A stretch of 64,000 bases of DNA from NCBI GenBank assembly GCA_964551335.1, contig CAZKCO010000028.1, forward strand, positions 28,902-92,901, in the 5' to 3' direction. The stretch's first letter is position 1; every line of letters starts with the position of its first letter. Shown in pieces: positions 26,824-35,543 of the stretch. This DNA is from Tunicatimonas sp964551335 (lineage in GTDB: Bacteria; Bacteroidota; Bacteroidia; Cytophagales; Cyclobacteriaceae). The notes below the pieces were generated by a model. That model was not told the DNA's origin. It ran no database searches and saw only the letters and a program-made list of their open reading frames with translations. A program made the position numbers and the translations under genes.

Positions 26824-28077
26824 TTAACGAATTTTAAGGGTTACTAGTGAAAAAATGGCCAGCATAATACCCACCAGCCAAAAACGAGTTACAATTTTGG
26901 CTTCGTGCAGATTCTTCTTTTGGTAGTGATGATGCAAGGGAGCCATCGCAAAAATTCGTCGCCCCTCGCCGTACTTGCGTTTGGTATATTTGAAGTAGGA
27001 AACCTGAAGGATAACCGACAGATTCTCGATGAGAAATACTCCGCAGATTAGTGGTAACAATAGCTCCTTTCGAACCTCCAGGGCCATCACAGCAATAATA
27101 CCACCAATAGAGAGACTACCGGTATCACCCATAAACACCTGAGCCGGAAAAGCATTGTACCACAAAAAGCCAATACAAGCCCCCACAAAGGCTGTAGCAA
27201 ATACTACCAACTCACCCAACTCAGGGATGTACATGATGTTGAGGTACTGAGAAAACAGCAGGTTACCCGATACGTAGGCAAAAATGGCCATCGTAACCCC
27301 GATGGTAGCCGAGGTTCCGGCGGCCAGTCCATCCAGCCCATCGGTGATATTTGCCCCGTTAGAAACTGCTGTGACAATAAAGATGACGATGGCTACGTAG
27401 ATAATCCAGGTCCAGGAATCCGGTAATTCTACTAGTCCGAAGGTGATGAACGATAGAAAGTTTTTGTAGTCGGCCTCGTTATTTTTGACAAATGGAATAG
27501 TGGTTTGAGTCGTTTTTATGTCTTCGTATGAGCCTCGAGGCATCTCCTGAATTTCTTCGCCTACGTTCGAGATGCTTCCCATCAATTCTTCGTCGAACTG
27601 CCGCACCCGTACATCCTCGTGAAAGTAGAGTGTTAACCCCACAATTAGTCCTAATCCTACTTGCCCCCCGATCTTGAATCGCCCGGCCAGCCCCTCCTTG
27701 TTTTTCTTGAACGTCTTGATGTAGTCATCGATGAAGCCCACCGTTCCCATCCAAACAGTGGCGATTAGCATGAGTATTACGTATACATTATCGAGTTGGG
27801 CAAATAACAGAGTAGGGATCAAGATGGCGCTTAGGATAATGATTCCGCCCATGGTGGGGGTTCCTTTTTTCTGAAGCTGACCTTCCAGTCCCAAATCCCG
27901 CACTACTTCGCCAATCTGTTTCTTTTGGAGGATATTAATCAGCCGCTTGCCGAACGTAATCGTGATCAGAAGCGAAAGCAAGGTAGCCATACCCGCCCGG
28001 AAGGAGATAAACTGAAACAGTCCGGCTCCGGGGATATCAAATTCTTGCTCTAGGTAATCAAACAGATAGTATAGCAT
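26824..28077 (-). CDS. mraY: Phospho-N-acetylmuramoyl-pentapeptide-transferase MraY
   Basis: 417 residues with ten membrane helices, making lipid I from UDP-MurNAc-pentapeptide and undecaprenyl phosphate. Motifs: KKGTPTMGGIIIL near residue 70, the FIDDYIKTFKKNKEGL stretch with two catalytic aspartates, NGANITDGLDGLAAGTS in the middle, and MAPLHHHYQ near the end. It is longer than the E. coli protein (about 360) because of an insert after helix 4 (about residues 150-200), a feature of Bacteroidota. Ends 2 bases before ftsW starts. Confidence 0.96.
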   Translation of the reverse strand: MLYYLFDYLEQEFDIPGAGLFQFISFRAGMATLLSLLITITFGKRLINILQKKQIGEVVRDLGLEGQLQKKGTPTMGGIIILSAILIPTLLFAQLDNVYVILMLIATVWMGTVGFIDDYIKTFKKNKEGLAGRFKIGGQVGLGLIVGLTLYFHEDVRVRQFDEELMGSISNVGEEIQEMPRGSYEDIKTTQTTIPFVKNNEADYKNFLSFITFGLVELPDSWTWIIYVAIVIFIVTAVSNGANITDGLDGLAAGTSATIGVTMAIFAYVSGNLLFSQYLNIMYIPELGELVVFATAFVGACIGFLWYNAFPAQVFMGDTGSLSIGGIIAVMALEVRKELLLPLICGVFLIENLSVILQVSYFKYTKRKYGEGRRIFAMAPLHHHYQKKNLHEAKIVTRFWLVGIMLAIFSLVTLKIR

Positions 28078-28086
28078 AGCGTACGC

Positions 28087-29562
28087 TTAGCGCAATTCGT
28101 GAAAAAACTCTTTTAGTACTTGCTTGTCGTCAAAATCATGCTTCACTCCTTTTATTTCTTGGTAGGTCTCGTGGCCCTTGCCTGCTACCAGCACGATATC
28201 GTTAGGTTCGGCCATCATGACTGCCGTCTTTATAGCTTCTTTCCGGTTAGTAATGGCAAGCACCTTTTTGTAATGAGAGGCGGGCACTCCGGCCTGCATA
28301 TCTCGAATAATTTCTTCCGGGTCTTCACTCCGCGGATTATCCGAAGTCAAGATCACTCTATCGCTCAGTTCGGCAGCAATGGCTGCCATCTTCGGTCGTT
28401 TATCTTTATCGCGGTCGCCGCCGCAGCCTACTACACAAATGACTGTCTCGTTTTTGGTACGCACGTTCTGAATGGTTTTCAGCACATTTTCCAAAGCGTC
28501 GGGTGTGTGGGCGTAATCTACAATAGCGGTCACTCCGCTCGCCGAATGAACCTGCTCAAACCGTCCCCGGGCCGGCTGCACTCCCGAGAGCTGGGTCAGC
28601 ACCTCTCCAGCTTCTTCGTCTAGCAGCACGGCAGTGCCAAACACAGCCAGCAGGTTGTAGGCATTGAAATCACCGATCAGCGGAAACCAAACTGGTTGAG
28701 ATGCGATGGTATCGCCACTAATTTCTAATTCTAATCCTTGCAAAGAATTAGTCAGTACTTTGGCTTTAAAATCACTCACTCCTTTTAGAGAGAATGTCTT
28801 AATATCAGCAACGGTGTTTTGCACCATAATCTTCCCGCGCTTATCGTCCGTGTTTACTAGGGCAAAGGCCGACTTGGGCAGATCATCAAACAGTTTTTTC
28901 TTAGCCTTAATATACTCCTCAAAGGTTTTATGATAATCCAGGTGATCGTGCGAAATGTTGGTAAAAATGGCTCCGGCCAGCGATAGCCCCGCCATGCGAT
29001 GCTGCACGATGGCGTGGGAGCTAGCTTCCATAAACGCGTGGGTGCACCCCTTCTTCACCATCTGCGCCAACAGTGCGTTAAGCTGCACGGCATCGGGAGT
29101 GGTGTGGGTAGACGGAATTACCTCGTCATTAATCTTATTATTCACCGTAGACAGCAAGCCCGTTTGGTAGCCCAGCCGAATGAAAAGCTGATGCAGCAAA
29201 GTAACCACGGTAGTTTTGCCGTTGGTACCAGTTACCGCTACTAGTTTTAGCTTGCTCGAAGGATTTCCGTAGAAGTTAGACGCCATCTGTCCGAGTGCTT
29301 CCGCGCTATTAGCCACCTCTACGTAGGTAACACCCTCTTGCTTTTCGTCAGGGACAGTCTCACAGACTACCGAAGCAGCTCCCCGCTCAATAGCCCCACT
29401 AATATACCGATGCCCATCGACCTGCGTTCCGGCTACCGCCACGAATACACTTTCTGACTCTACTTTCCGAGAATCAAAGTGCACCGCCGACACCGGCCGG
29501 TCAGTAGGTCCTTCTACTGCCCGTAGCGAAACTCCGTATAATATGTCTTTGAGCGTTTTCAT
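28087..29562 (-). CDS. murE: UDP-N-acetylmuramoyl-L-alanyl-D-glutamate--2,6-diaminopimelate ligase (MurE)
   Basis: 491 residues. An ATP-dependent Mur ligase that adds the third residue of the stem peptide. The P-loop is TGTNGKTTVV near residue 111, and the substrate motif DNPRSEDP near residue 410 carries the DNPR sequence that marks specificity for meso-diaminopimelate rather than lysine. It begins at ATG 29562 and its stop lies 9 bases before mraY. Upstream it is separated from ftsI by the S23 gene. Confidence 0.96.
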   Translation of the reverse strand: MKTLKDILYGVSLRAVEGPTDRPVSAVHFDSRKVESESVFVAVAGTQVDGHRYISGAIERGAASVVCETVPDEKQEGVTYVEVANSAEALGQMASNFYGNPSSKLKLVAVTGTNGKTTVVTLLHQLFIRLGYQTGLLSTVNNKINDEVIPSTHTTPDAVQLNALLAQMVKKGCTHAFMEASSHAIVQHRMAGLSLAGAIFTNISHDHLDYHKTFEEYIKAKKKLFDDLPKSAFALVNTDDKRGKIMVQNTVADIKTFSLKGVSDFKAKVLTNSLQGLELEISGDTIASQPVWFPLIGDFNAYNLLAVFGTAVLLDEEAGEVLTQLSGVQPARGRFEQVHSASGVTAIVDYAHTPDALENVLKTIQNVRTKNETVICVVGCGGDRDKDKRPKMAAIAAELSDRVILTSDNPRSEDPEEIIRDMQAGVPASHYKKVLAITNRKEAIKTAVMMAEPNDIVLVAGKGHETYQEIKGVKHDFDDKQVLKEFFHELR

Positions 29563-29567
29563 TAGTT

Positions 29568-30011
29568 AGTCCACAGACGACGGTCTACGGTCCACAGATT
29601 TTCAGTTTTTTTACTTGAGTTTGTTACGTAGTGCTTGTAGCATTTTTACTATCTCTTCTGTTTGTTCGTATCGTTGGTTGAAATCTTCCGAGGTAATAAG
29701 TTTTCTTTTTGCACCAATATGAAGACAAGCAATTAGTTCTATTGCTGAACGAATAGCATACCTCACAAAACGACTGAATTCAGCATTACTCTGTCCAGTA
29801 GAGCCTTCCGCAATATTTAATGCCACCGAATCAGCCGCCCGCCGCATCTGGCTGGTAAGCACGTATAGTTCATCTTGGGGAAAACTCTTCGTCATATCGT
29901 ATGTATCTTTAGTTAGTTCTAGTGCTTTCTGCCACACTATCAATTTTTCAAACTTAAACGCCACTTTCTCACTTCAACTTAATTAGCTGTGGACTGTCGA
30001 CCGTGGACTAT
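29568..30011. mobile_element. S23-type element in the dcw operon, bounded by imperfect inverted repeats
   Basis: The interval holds one four-helix-bundle gene. Its left edge contains 29583-29598 and its right edge 29986-30001; the two are inverted repeats, 13 of 16 positions alike (TCTGTGGACCGTAGAC against GCTGTGGACTGTCGAC). Additional self-similar CCACAG/GTGGAC bits occur at both edges. The layout is like a small insertion carrying a 23S intervening-sequence type gene. Origin as a mobile unit is an inference. Confidence 0.45.
29611..29964 (-). CDS. Four-helix bundle protein (23S rRNA intervening sequence protein family)
   Basis: 117 residues, all helical. The family signature is visible: FEKLIVWQKALELTKDTYDMT near the start, the FPQDELYVLTSQMRRAADSVALNIAEG core, and the FSRFVRYAIRSAIELIAC segment. 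These are the S23 or four-helix bundle proteins often encoded inside insertion sequences of 23S rRNA or scattered in Bacteroidota genomes; their function is unknown. Its position between murE and ftsI, in the same direction, with inverted repeats on both sides, is unusual for a dcw operon. It would be cotranscribed with the operon. Confidence 0.88.
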   Translation of the reverse strand: MAFKFEKLIVWQKALELTKDTYDMTKSFPQDELYVLTSQMRRAADSVALNIAEGSTGQSNAEFSRFVRYAIRSAIELIACLHIGAKRKLITSEDFNQRYEQTEEIVKMLQALRNKLK

Positions 30012-30017
30012 TGACTC

Positions 30018-32108
30018 TTATCCTAGCTCCAGCCATACCGTATTTCCTCTGGTTAGTGATTCCTGGGGCGAGAGTGATTGTTTAGTCACCCGGCCCTTTC
30101 CTTTATATTCTACTTTTAATCCCTGCCGTTCCAATAAGTACAGCGCATCTCTCAGTGTCATACCCTGCACATCTGGCATCCGATTTTCTTGTACTGCTTC
30201 CTCTTTCCAATGGATTTGCTGGCTAATCGGTTGGGCTCGCACCCACTCCGGCAGCTCGTCATTAGTCAGTTGCTCTATTTGCAGAGCAGAGCAAATCTGC
30301 TGTAAGTCTTCCCGATAGCCGGCCTGAATCACCGGATATACTCCTACCTCCCGGGCAAACTGCGTGGGTAGCGGCTCGTGTAATGATAAATCAGTAGCGT
30401 AAATTTTATCGGCAATATCCTTGAACACCGGGGCGGCTACGTCGCTACCGTACTGCTGATAACCCTTAGGGTGGTTGATGACGATGATGCAACTGTACTT
30501 CGGTCGGTCAGACGGGAAGTATCCGGCGAAAGAAGTGTAGTAGTTGCTCGTATATTCTCCGTTCACCAATATCTTGGCCGTTCCGGTTTTCCCAGCCACC
30601 CGATAATAATCGTTACGAATATTGTTGGCGGTTCCTGCCTGCACTACGCTTTCCAACAACTGCCGGACTTTACGCAGCGTAGCCGGAGAGCAGATGCGCT
30701 CCCGCAGTACCGCCGATTCAAAGGCCTGTTCTTCTCGGCCGATCTGAGTTACCTTTTTTACCAGTATTGGCTGAATCAGCGTGCCATTGTTGGCGATAGC
30801 ATTGTAGACCGATAGTGTTTGCAATGGAGTAAGTTTCAGTCCGTAGCCGATAGACATCCAGGGCAAGGTTACTCCGCTCCAGCCTTTATCCTCCGGATTC
30901 GGAATATAAGGAACCCCCTCACCAGCCAGTTGAAATCCTAATGGCTCGGTTAGTCCCATTTTTTGCAGATACTCCACGTAGCGGCTGGGCTTCAAGCCAA
31001 AGTACTGATCTACCCAACGGGAGATGGCAATATTAGATGACTTGGCAAAAGCCTCTTCCAAGGTGATGGTACCAAACCCACCCCATTTGTAATCTTTCAT
31101 CACCCGGTCGTGGAAACGATAGGTTCCTTGGCCAGTAGCGATAGTATCATCCAGTTGCAACCCGGCTTCTTCCAGCAGTGCAATCACCGAGGGTAGTTTA
31201 AAGGTAGATCCAGGTTCGGTCAATCCACCTACGGCATAATTGTAAATCTCTGCGTACTTACCGTCCTTTCGTTTGGTCAGGTTAGAAATGGCCTTAATCT
31301 CTCCGGTAGCTACTTCCATCACTACGGCGCAGCCGTACTCAGCATCATGCTCGTACAGGGCAGCGAGTAGGGAGGCTTGGGTAACGTCTTGCAGATTAAT
31401 ATCAATCGTAGTTTCAATGTTCAACCCATTGACCGGCTTTATTTCCGAACCATTATACACCGGCCTCCAGTGGTTGCCATGCATCTTCTGAAACAGCCCC
31501 TGTCCGTTCTGCCCACTCAGGTACTTATTAAAACTGTATTCCAATCCGGCTCCTTCACCATTAGAATTAACAAACCCTACCGTACGAGCGCCTAAAAACC
31601 CAAAGGGCTTGTACCGCAGTTGTACCGGCTCAAAGATGACCCCACCGCCGTAACGCCCCTGGCGGAAGATAGGCCACTGCGCCAACTTTTCTTTTTCCAG
31701 ATGGTTAATTTTCTTTTTGCTAAGCAATACGTACCGCCGTCCGTTTTTCCGGGCTTGAGTCATCTTTCGCTCGTAGATGGAAGCAGCAGAACCAAAGTAA
31801 GCCGCCAACTTTTCGCTCAAAGCTCGCACGTGGGGACGAAACAAGGTATCATGGGCTACCGACGGATCAAACGCTACCCGGTAGTAGGGCAAAGAAGTAG
31901 CCAGCAAGCTACCGTCGTCAGAGTAGATATTTCCTCTAGAAGCCGGAACTGCCCGATACTGCACCGTTACCTGTTCGCCTAGCTCCCGCCAGTGGTCACC
32001 CTCCTCCGACTGTAGATTGATAATCCGGAACGCCAGAACTCCCGCCACCCCCAGGATGACTAAAAACGCGATACGCACGCGTAGCACTATGGAGTTTTTG
32101 ATGTTCAC
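30018..32108 (-). CDS. ftsI: Penicillin-binding protein FtsI (class B transpeptidase with PASTA domain)
   Basis: 696 residues. A short cytoplasmic start and one membrane helix (VRIAFLVILGVAGVLAFRIINL) precede the PBP dimerisation domain. The transpeptidase domain follows, with the active-site S-x-x-K as STFK in EPGSTFKLPSV, SSN in the second motif, and KTGTAK as the third. A PASTA domain ends the protein (PDVQGMTLRDALYLLERQG). It cross-links septal peptidoglycan with FtsW. The C-terminal PASTA is typical of Bacteroidota. It starts four bases inside ftsL and its stop is followed by the S23 insertion. Confidence 0.95.
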   Translation of the reverse strand: MNIKNSIVLRVRIAFLVILGVAGVLAFRIINLQSEEGDHWRELGEQVTVQYRAVPASRGNIYSDDGSLLATSLPYYRVAFDPSVAHDTLFRPHVRALSEKLAAYFGSAASIYERKMTQARKNGRRYVLLSKKKINHLEKEKLAQWPIFRQGRYGGGVIFEPVQLRYKPFGFLGARTVGFVNSNGEGAGLEYSFNKYLSGQNGQGLFQKMHGNHWRPVYNGSEIKPVNGLNIETTIDINLQDVTQASLLAALYEHDAEYGCAVVMEVATGEIKAISNLTKRKDGKYAEIYNYAVGGLTEPGSTFKLPSVIALLEEAGLQLDDTIATGQGTYRFHDRVMKDYKWGGFGTITLEEAFAKSSNIAISRWVDQYFGLKPSRYVEYLQKMGLTEPLGFQLAGEGVPYIPNPEDKGWSGVTLPWMSIGYGLKLTPLQTLSVYNAIANNGTLIQPILVKKVTQIGREEQAFESAVLRERICSPATLRKVRQLLESVVQAGTANNIRNDYYRVAGKTGTAKILVNGEYTSNYYTSFAGYFPSDRPKYSCIIVINHPKGYQQYGSDVAAPVFKDIADKIYATDLSLHEPLPTQFAREVGVYPVIQAGYREDLQQICSALQIEQLTNDELPEWVRAQPISQQIHWKEEAVQENRMPDVQGMTLRDALYLLERQGLKVEYKGKGRVTKQSLSPQESLTRGNTVWLELG

Positions 32109-32533
32109 GGTTTGGCTATAATAAGTTTGTTAGGTGGGGTATCGCTTTCTACCAAGCCGAGCCGTTTCACTCGCTTAGCTACCTCCGATTGCTTGCTCTC
32201 CAGCATGTAGCCAGCTTTAAGCGTAGTATAGTTCGCCCGCAGATCTTCCACTTCCCTTTCCAGTTGATTGCGCTTGCGGATCATACGCTCAGCGTAGTGG
32301 TTGTTACCAATATAAAACAGGCCAATGATGGTGAAGTAGAGTACGTAAGGCACGAAGCGAATGGGTAGACCTCGCTCAAAGGAAGTATCGAAGCTGACCG
32401 CATTCTCCATCCGGCTAAATAAGCTCGGGCGCGAAGTTATCTTCTTCGGAGTAGTACGCCTTAGAGAATTCTTAGGCGCTTTCGTCTTTTTCTTCTTCTC
32501 GGTTCGGTACTTATTTCTAACCGCTGTTTTCAT
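32105..32533 (-). CDS. ftsL: FtsL-like cell division protein
   Basis: 142 residues. A lysine-rich cytoplasmic tail of about 80 residues (RTEKKKKTKAPKNSLRRTTPK) is followed by a single membrane helix (VPYVLYFTIIGLFYIGNNHY) and a periplasmic coiled coil (RKRNQLEREVEDLRANYTTL). Its place between rsmH and ftsI, and this topology, identify the FtsL role in the divisome core; sequence similarity to proteobacterial FtsL is low as expected. It overlaps ftsI by four bases. Confidence 0.85.
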   Translation of the reverse strand: MKTAVRNKYRTEKKKKTKAPKNSLRRTTPKKITSRPSLFSRMENAVSFDTSFERGLPIRFVPYVLYFTIIGLFYIGNNHYAERMIRKRNQLEREVEDLRANYTTLKAGYMLESKQSEVAKRVKRLGLVESDTPPNKLIIAKP

Positions 32534-32544
32534 ATCTACCTGTT

Positions 32545-33447
32545 TTAGCTTAGCCGTTCGGCAATTCGTAGTTTGGCGCTCCGGGCCCGGTTGTTCTCGG
32601 CAATCTCAGTCGCCGAGGGCACAACTGGTTTTTTTGTAATCGGCCGGAAGGGACGCAACACATTCCCGTAAAAGTCTTGCTGTACTTCCCCCGACAAGCT
32701 CCCCTTACTCATCATGTTTTTTACCAGCCGGTCTTCCAGCGAGTGGTACGAGATAATGACTAGTCGACCACCCGGCAACAGCATGTCGGCACACTGCTCC
32801 AGCATCTCCTTTAACACAGTCAGTTCTTCATTCACCTGTATACGTAACGCTTGAAATACCTGAGCGTAGTATTTAGCCTCCTTACCTTTTGGAGCAAACC
32901 GGCTCAAAACCCGCTTCAGATCGGCTACGGTCTCAAAAGAATTTTGCACCCTTTCGGCCGCAATTGCCTGCGCCAGCGTTCGGGCATTTCTAACCTCACC
33001 ATACATACCCAGCAGTTGATGCAGTTGCTTCTCACTGTACTCATTCAAAATGTGAGCAGCAGTGGTTGGTGAATTGGTATCCATCCGCATATCCAGCGGT
33101 CCCTCGAAGCGAGTAGAGAACCCCCGGTCGGGAATGTCAAATTGATGAGAGGAAACTCCCAGGTCAGCCAGAATACCGTGCACCTTGGAGGCTCCGTACA
33201 GCTTCAAATAACGCTTCAGAAAACGGAAGTTAGCCGGAATCAAAGTCACGTTCATTCCCTCGGCATTAGCCGCGGCATCCGGGTCCTGATCGAAGGCCAA
33301 CAGCCGCCCTTCCGGCGACAGTCTCTCGAGGATTTCCCGGCTGTGTCCACCCCCACCAAAGGTGAGATCTACGTAGGTGCCGGAAGGGTTCCAGACGAGC
33401 CCCTCGACACTCTCTTTAAGCAGCACCGGCTGGTGATACATAACCAT
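32545..33447 (-). CDS. rsmH: 16S rRNA (cytosine(1402)-N(4))-methyltransferase RsmH
   Basis: 300 residues from the ATG at 33447, giving the usual MVMYHQPVLLKESV opening; in-frame ATGs at 33462 and 33474 are possible. The SAM-binding motif is YVDLTFGGGGHSREIL, and DLGVSSHQFD, RGFSTRFEGPLDMRMD and ISYHSLEDR mark the family. It methylates C1402 of 16S rRNA at the P-site. It overlaps mraZ by 32 bases with this start, so the two are surely cotranslated. Confidence 0.95.
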   Translation of the reverse strand: MVMYHQPVLLKESVEGLVWNPSGTYVDLTFGGGGHSREILERLSPEGRLLAFDQDPDAAANAEGMNVTLIPANFRFLKRYLKLYGASKVHGILADLGVSSHQFDIPDRGFSTRFEGPLDMRMDTNSPTTAAHILNEYSEKQLHQLLGMYGEVRNARTLAQAIAAERVQNSFETVADLKRVLSRFAPKGKEAKYYAQVFQALRIQVNEELTVLKEMLEQCADMLLPGGRLVIISYHSLEDRLVKNMMSKGSLSGEVQQDFYGNVLRPFRPITKKPVVPSATEIAENNRARSAKLRIAERLS

Positions 33448-33910
33448 CTTCTTTGATTCCATTATATTGTACATCCAGGTATCTTTGTGCTAGATCCGAA
33501 TACTCTTCCGGACTGTCTACAATATGCTCATCGTACACATCCGGATTCCAAATTTCCAGTACGTTGCCTGCCCCAACAATTAGTAGTTCTTTTTCAAGCT
33601 GAGCGTACTGTACCATGCGCTTAGGAATTAAAAATCGCCCCAGATTATCCATCTCCACTTCCGAGCTTCCTCTAAAAAAAGTGCGCTGCAATTTTCGCTG
33701 TTCCGGATTATAGGTGCTTAACGTGGAAAACTTTTCATATACCTTGTTATACTCTTCCTTCGTATAGATAATCAAGCAAGACTCAAAACCCCGGGAGAGA
33801 ATAATTTCGTGCTTAGAGCACTCGGGCAACCGGGCTTTGATTTTAGCCGGAAGTAGTACGCGCCCTTTGGCGTCCATTTTACACTCATATTCCCCAGTGA
33901 AAATTGCCAT
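33416..33910 (-). CDS. mraZ: Transcriptional regulator MraZ
   Basis: 164 residues, the first gene of the dcw cluster. It has two SpoVT/AbrB-like beta domains with the DAKGRVLLPAK and MDNLGRFLIPKRM motifs, the arrangement known for MraZ. MraZ binds short direct repeats in front of its own gene and represses or activates the operon. Those repeats are present here (see the operator entry). A TAGCTTTG -7 box lies about 33 bases upstream of the ATG. Confidence 0.96.
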   Translation of the reverse strand: MAIFTGEYECKMDAKGRVLLPAKIKARLPECSKHEIILSRGFESCLIIYTKEEYNKVYEKFSTLSTYNPEQRKLQRTFFRGSSEVEMDNLGRFLIPKRMVQYAQLEKELLIVGAGNVLEIWNPDVYDEHIVDSPEEYSDLAQRYLDVQYNGIKEDGYVSPAGAA

Positions 33911-33942
33911 GTTAGCCTCATCCGAAAAACAACTTATTATAA

Positions 33943-33950
33943 CAAAGCTA
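33943..33950 (-). promoter_or_regulatory. Promoter -7 box of the dcw operon
   Basis: On the minus strand the sequence reads TAGCTTTG, a perfect fit to TAnnTTTG. Transcription would start near 33935, giving a leader of about 25 bases before mraZ. No clear TTG occurs at the -33 position, where MraZ repeats are found instead. Confidence 0.55.
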
Positions 33951-33970
33951 CGAATAGTTTACGTAATATC

Positions 33971-34000
33971 CTCCACTTTCTCCCACTTTTTACCACCGCT
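33971..34000 (-). promoter_or_regulatory. MraZ operator: three GTGG direct repeats
   Basis: On the minus strand GTGG occurs three times with an exact 10-base period (on plus, CCAC at 33973, 33983 and 33993), two of them within AAAGTGG. MraZ boxes known from E. coli (TGGGA repeats, 10-bp period) and Mycoplasma (AAAGTG) have the same design. The repeats sit about 21-46 bases upstream of the -7 box and so overlap where the polymerase contacts -33. Confidence 0.65.
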
Positions 34001-34286
34001 TTCTCTCTTTTTTTTACAATCTAACCTGCATTTTTCGCCAAATTCACCCCCTGTACTTATTAAAAGTACAATTTGTCACCTTAAATACAATAACTTTTAC
34101 TAGTGAATTGCTAGCACTGTGTTATGCAAACAATAACTTTGTTATTTTTGAATTTTCCAAAAGAATAACACATAAAATAACATGAAGTTAGTTAGCTAAT
34201 ATGTGAGGGGTAGTGCCTTGTATCTCCCAATTTCATTTATTGCATCACCAGGGTTATCTTGCGCTTTCTATTGAATACTCTACTCT

Positions 34287-35543
34287 ATGATCCTACGTAC
34301 TAATTTCTTCATTTTTGCTCTTGCTATTGTGCTGGGGGCTTGTTCCACTTCAGGTCAGAAAGTACCCGAAACCCCGCCCCTCTCAACCGGAATCTGGCGG
34401 GCCACGCTCGATATGCAAGGGCAGACATTGCCCTTCACGTTCAACCTAAAGGAAGTGGGCACTTCCCAGAATGGTGATCCTCGTTACGAGCTTTTTCTTC
34501 AGAATGCGGAAGAGGAATTACGGGTAGATGAGGTGTACCTGGAGGGCGACTCCATTCGGGTGCCAATGCACATTTTCGATACCGAATTTGTTGCCACAAA
34601 TGAAGGTAACCGATGGACAGGTTACTGGCAAAAAAATTACGCCGACGACTACCGGCTTCCGTTTGAAGCAGTGGCGGGAAAAGACTACCGCTTCGCCCCG
34701 GTTTCATCAGAAACTTCGGTGGATATTGGCGGCAAGTGGGCGGTACAATTTGCGGATGATAGCCTGGCTTCGATCGGGATTTTCGAGCAGCAGGGCAACC
34801 AGGTAACCGGCTCATTTCTGACCTCCACTGGCGACTACCGTTTCCTGGAAGGCAACGTAATTGACGATCAACTTATGCTCAGTGCTTTCGACGGTGAGCA
34901 TGCTTTCTTATTCAAAGCCGAACTACAAGACGATGGCACTTTGATCGGCGATTTTTGGTCGGGTTCGCACTACCATACCACCTGGACGGCCCGGCCCGAT
35001 GAGAGTGCGGCGCTGGCCGATGCCAACACCCTTACTTATCTGAAAGAAGGGTATGATCGACTGGCGTTTACCTTCCCCAATCTGGAGGGTGACAGCGTCT
35101 CGCTGAGCGACCCTAAGTACGAGGATAAGGTAGTACTAGTACAGCTATTCGGAACCTGGTGCCCCAACTGTATGGACGAAACCAAATTCCTCACCGAGTG
35201 GTACCGGAAAAACCAGAACCGGGATGTAGCGATTATCGGATTAGCCTACGAGCGCAAAGATGACTTCGAGTACGCTAGCCGTCGGGTACAGAAAATGGTA
35301 GACAAGTTGAATGCACCCTACGACTTTCTGATTGCCGGAGTATCCGATAAGGAGAAAGCAGCTCAGACACTGCCGATGCTCAACCGGGTGATGTCGTTCC
35401 CCACCCTAATCTATATTGACCGGAATGGCGAGGTTGCCAACATTCATACCGGCTTTAGCGGCCCAGGCACCGGCGAGTACTACGAAGAATTTGTGCAGGA
35501 GTTTAACGAACGAATGGACGAACTGCTGGATCAGCCCAGCTAA
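34287..35543 (+). CDS. TlpA-like thioredoxin-fold lipoprotein
   Basis: 418 residues. The signal peptide ends with a lipobox (LGAC at residues 17-20), so it is a lipid-anchored protein. About 240 residues of beta-rich sequence follow, which resembles the N-terminal domain of Bacteroidota thioredoxin-like proteins. The C-terminal part is a TlpA/AhpC-type thioredoxin fold with a CPNC redox motif at residues 292-295 (FGTWCPNCMDETK). Probably a periplasmic disulfide reductase or thiol-disulfide exchanger. It is convergent with the DsrE-like gene with a four-base overlap. Confidence 0.87.
   Translation: MILRTNFFIFALAIVLGACSTSGQKVPETPPLSTGIWRATLDMQGQTLPFTFNLKEVGTSQNGDPRYELFLQNAEEELRVDEVYLEGDSIRVPMHIFDTEFVATNEGNRWTGYWQKNYADDYRLPFEAVAGKDYRFAPVSSETSVDIGGKWAVQFADDSLASIGIFEQQGNQVTGSFLTSTGDYRFLEGNVIDDQLMLSAFDGEHAFLFKAELQDDGTLIGDFWSGSHYHTTWTARPDESAALADANTLTYLKEGYDRLAFTFPNLEGDSVSLSDPKYEDKVVLVQLFGTWCPNCMDETKFLTEWYRKNQNRDVAIIGLAYERKDDFEYASRRVQKMVDKLNAPYDFLIAGVSDKEKAAQTLPMLNRVMSFPTLIYIDRNGEVANIHTGFSGPGTGEYYEEFVQEFNERMDELLDQPS

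Larger units (their letters stand above)
33911..34286. other. Intergenic region between dcw operon and TlpA-like gene
   Basis: 376 AT-rich bases holding the dcw promoter and MraZ operator on the minus strand. On the plus side I see no perfect -7 box for the TlpA-like gene, only a TATCTTGC at about 34253. No RNA gene or repeat is visible. Confidence 0.4.

Noticed and set aside
33441..33474. Longer rsmH starts at 33474 and 33462
   Set aside because: They would lengthen the overlap with mraZ, and the MVMYHQPVL start resembles family starts; the exact start remains uncertain by a few residues.
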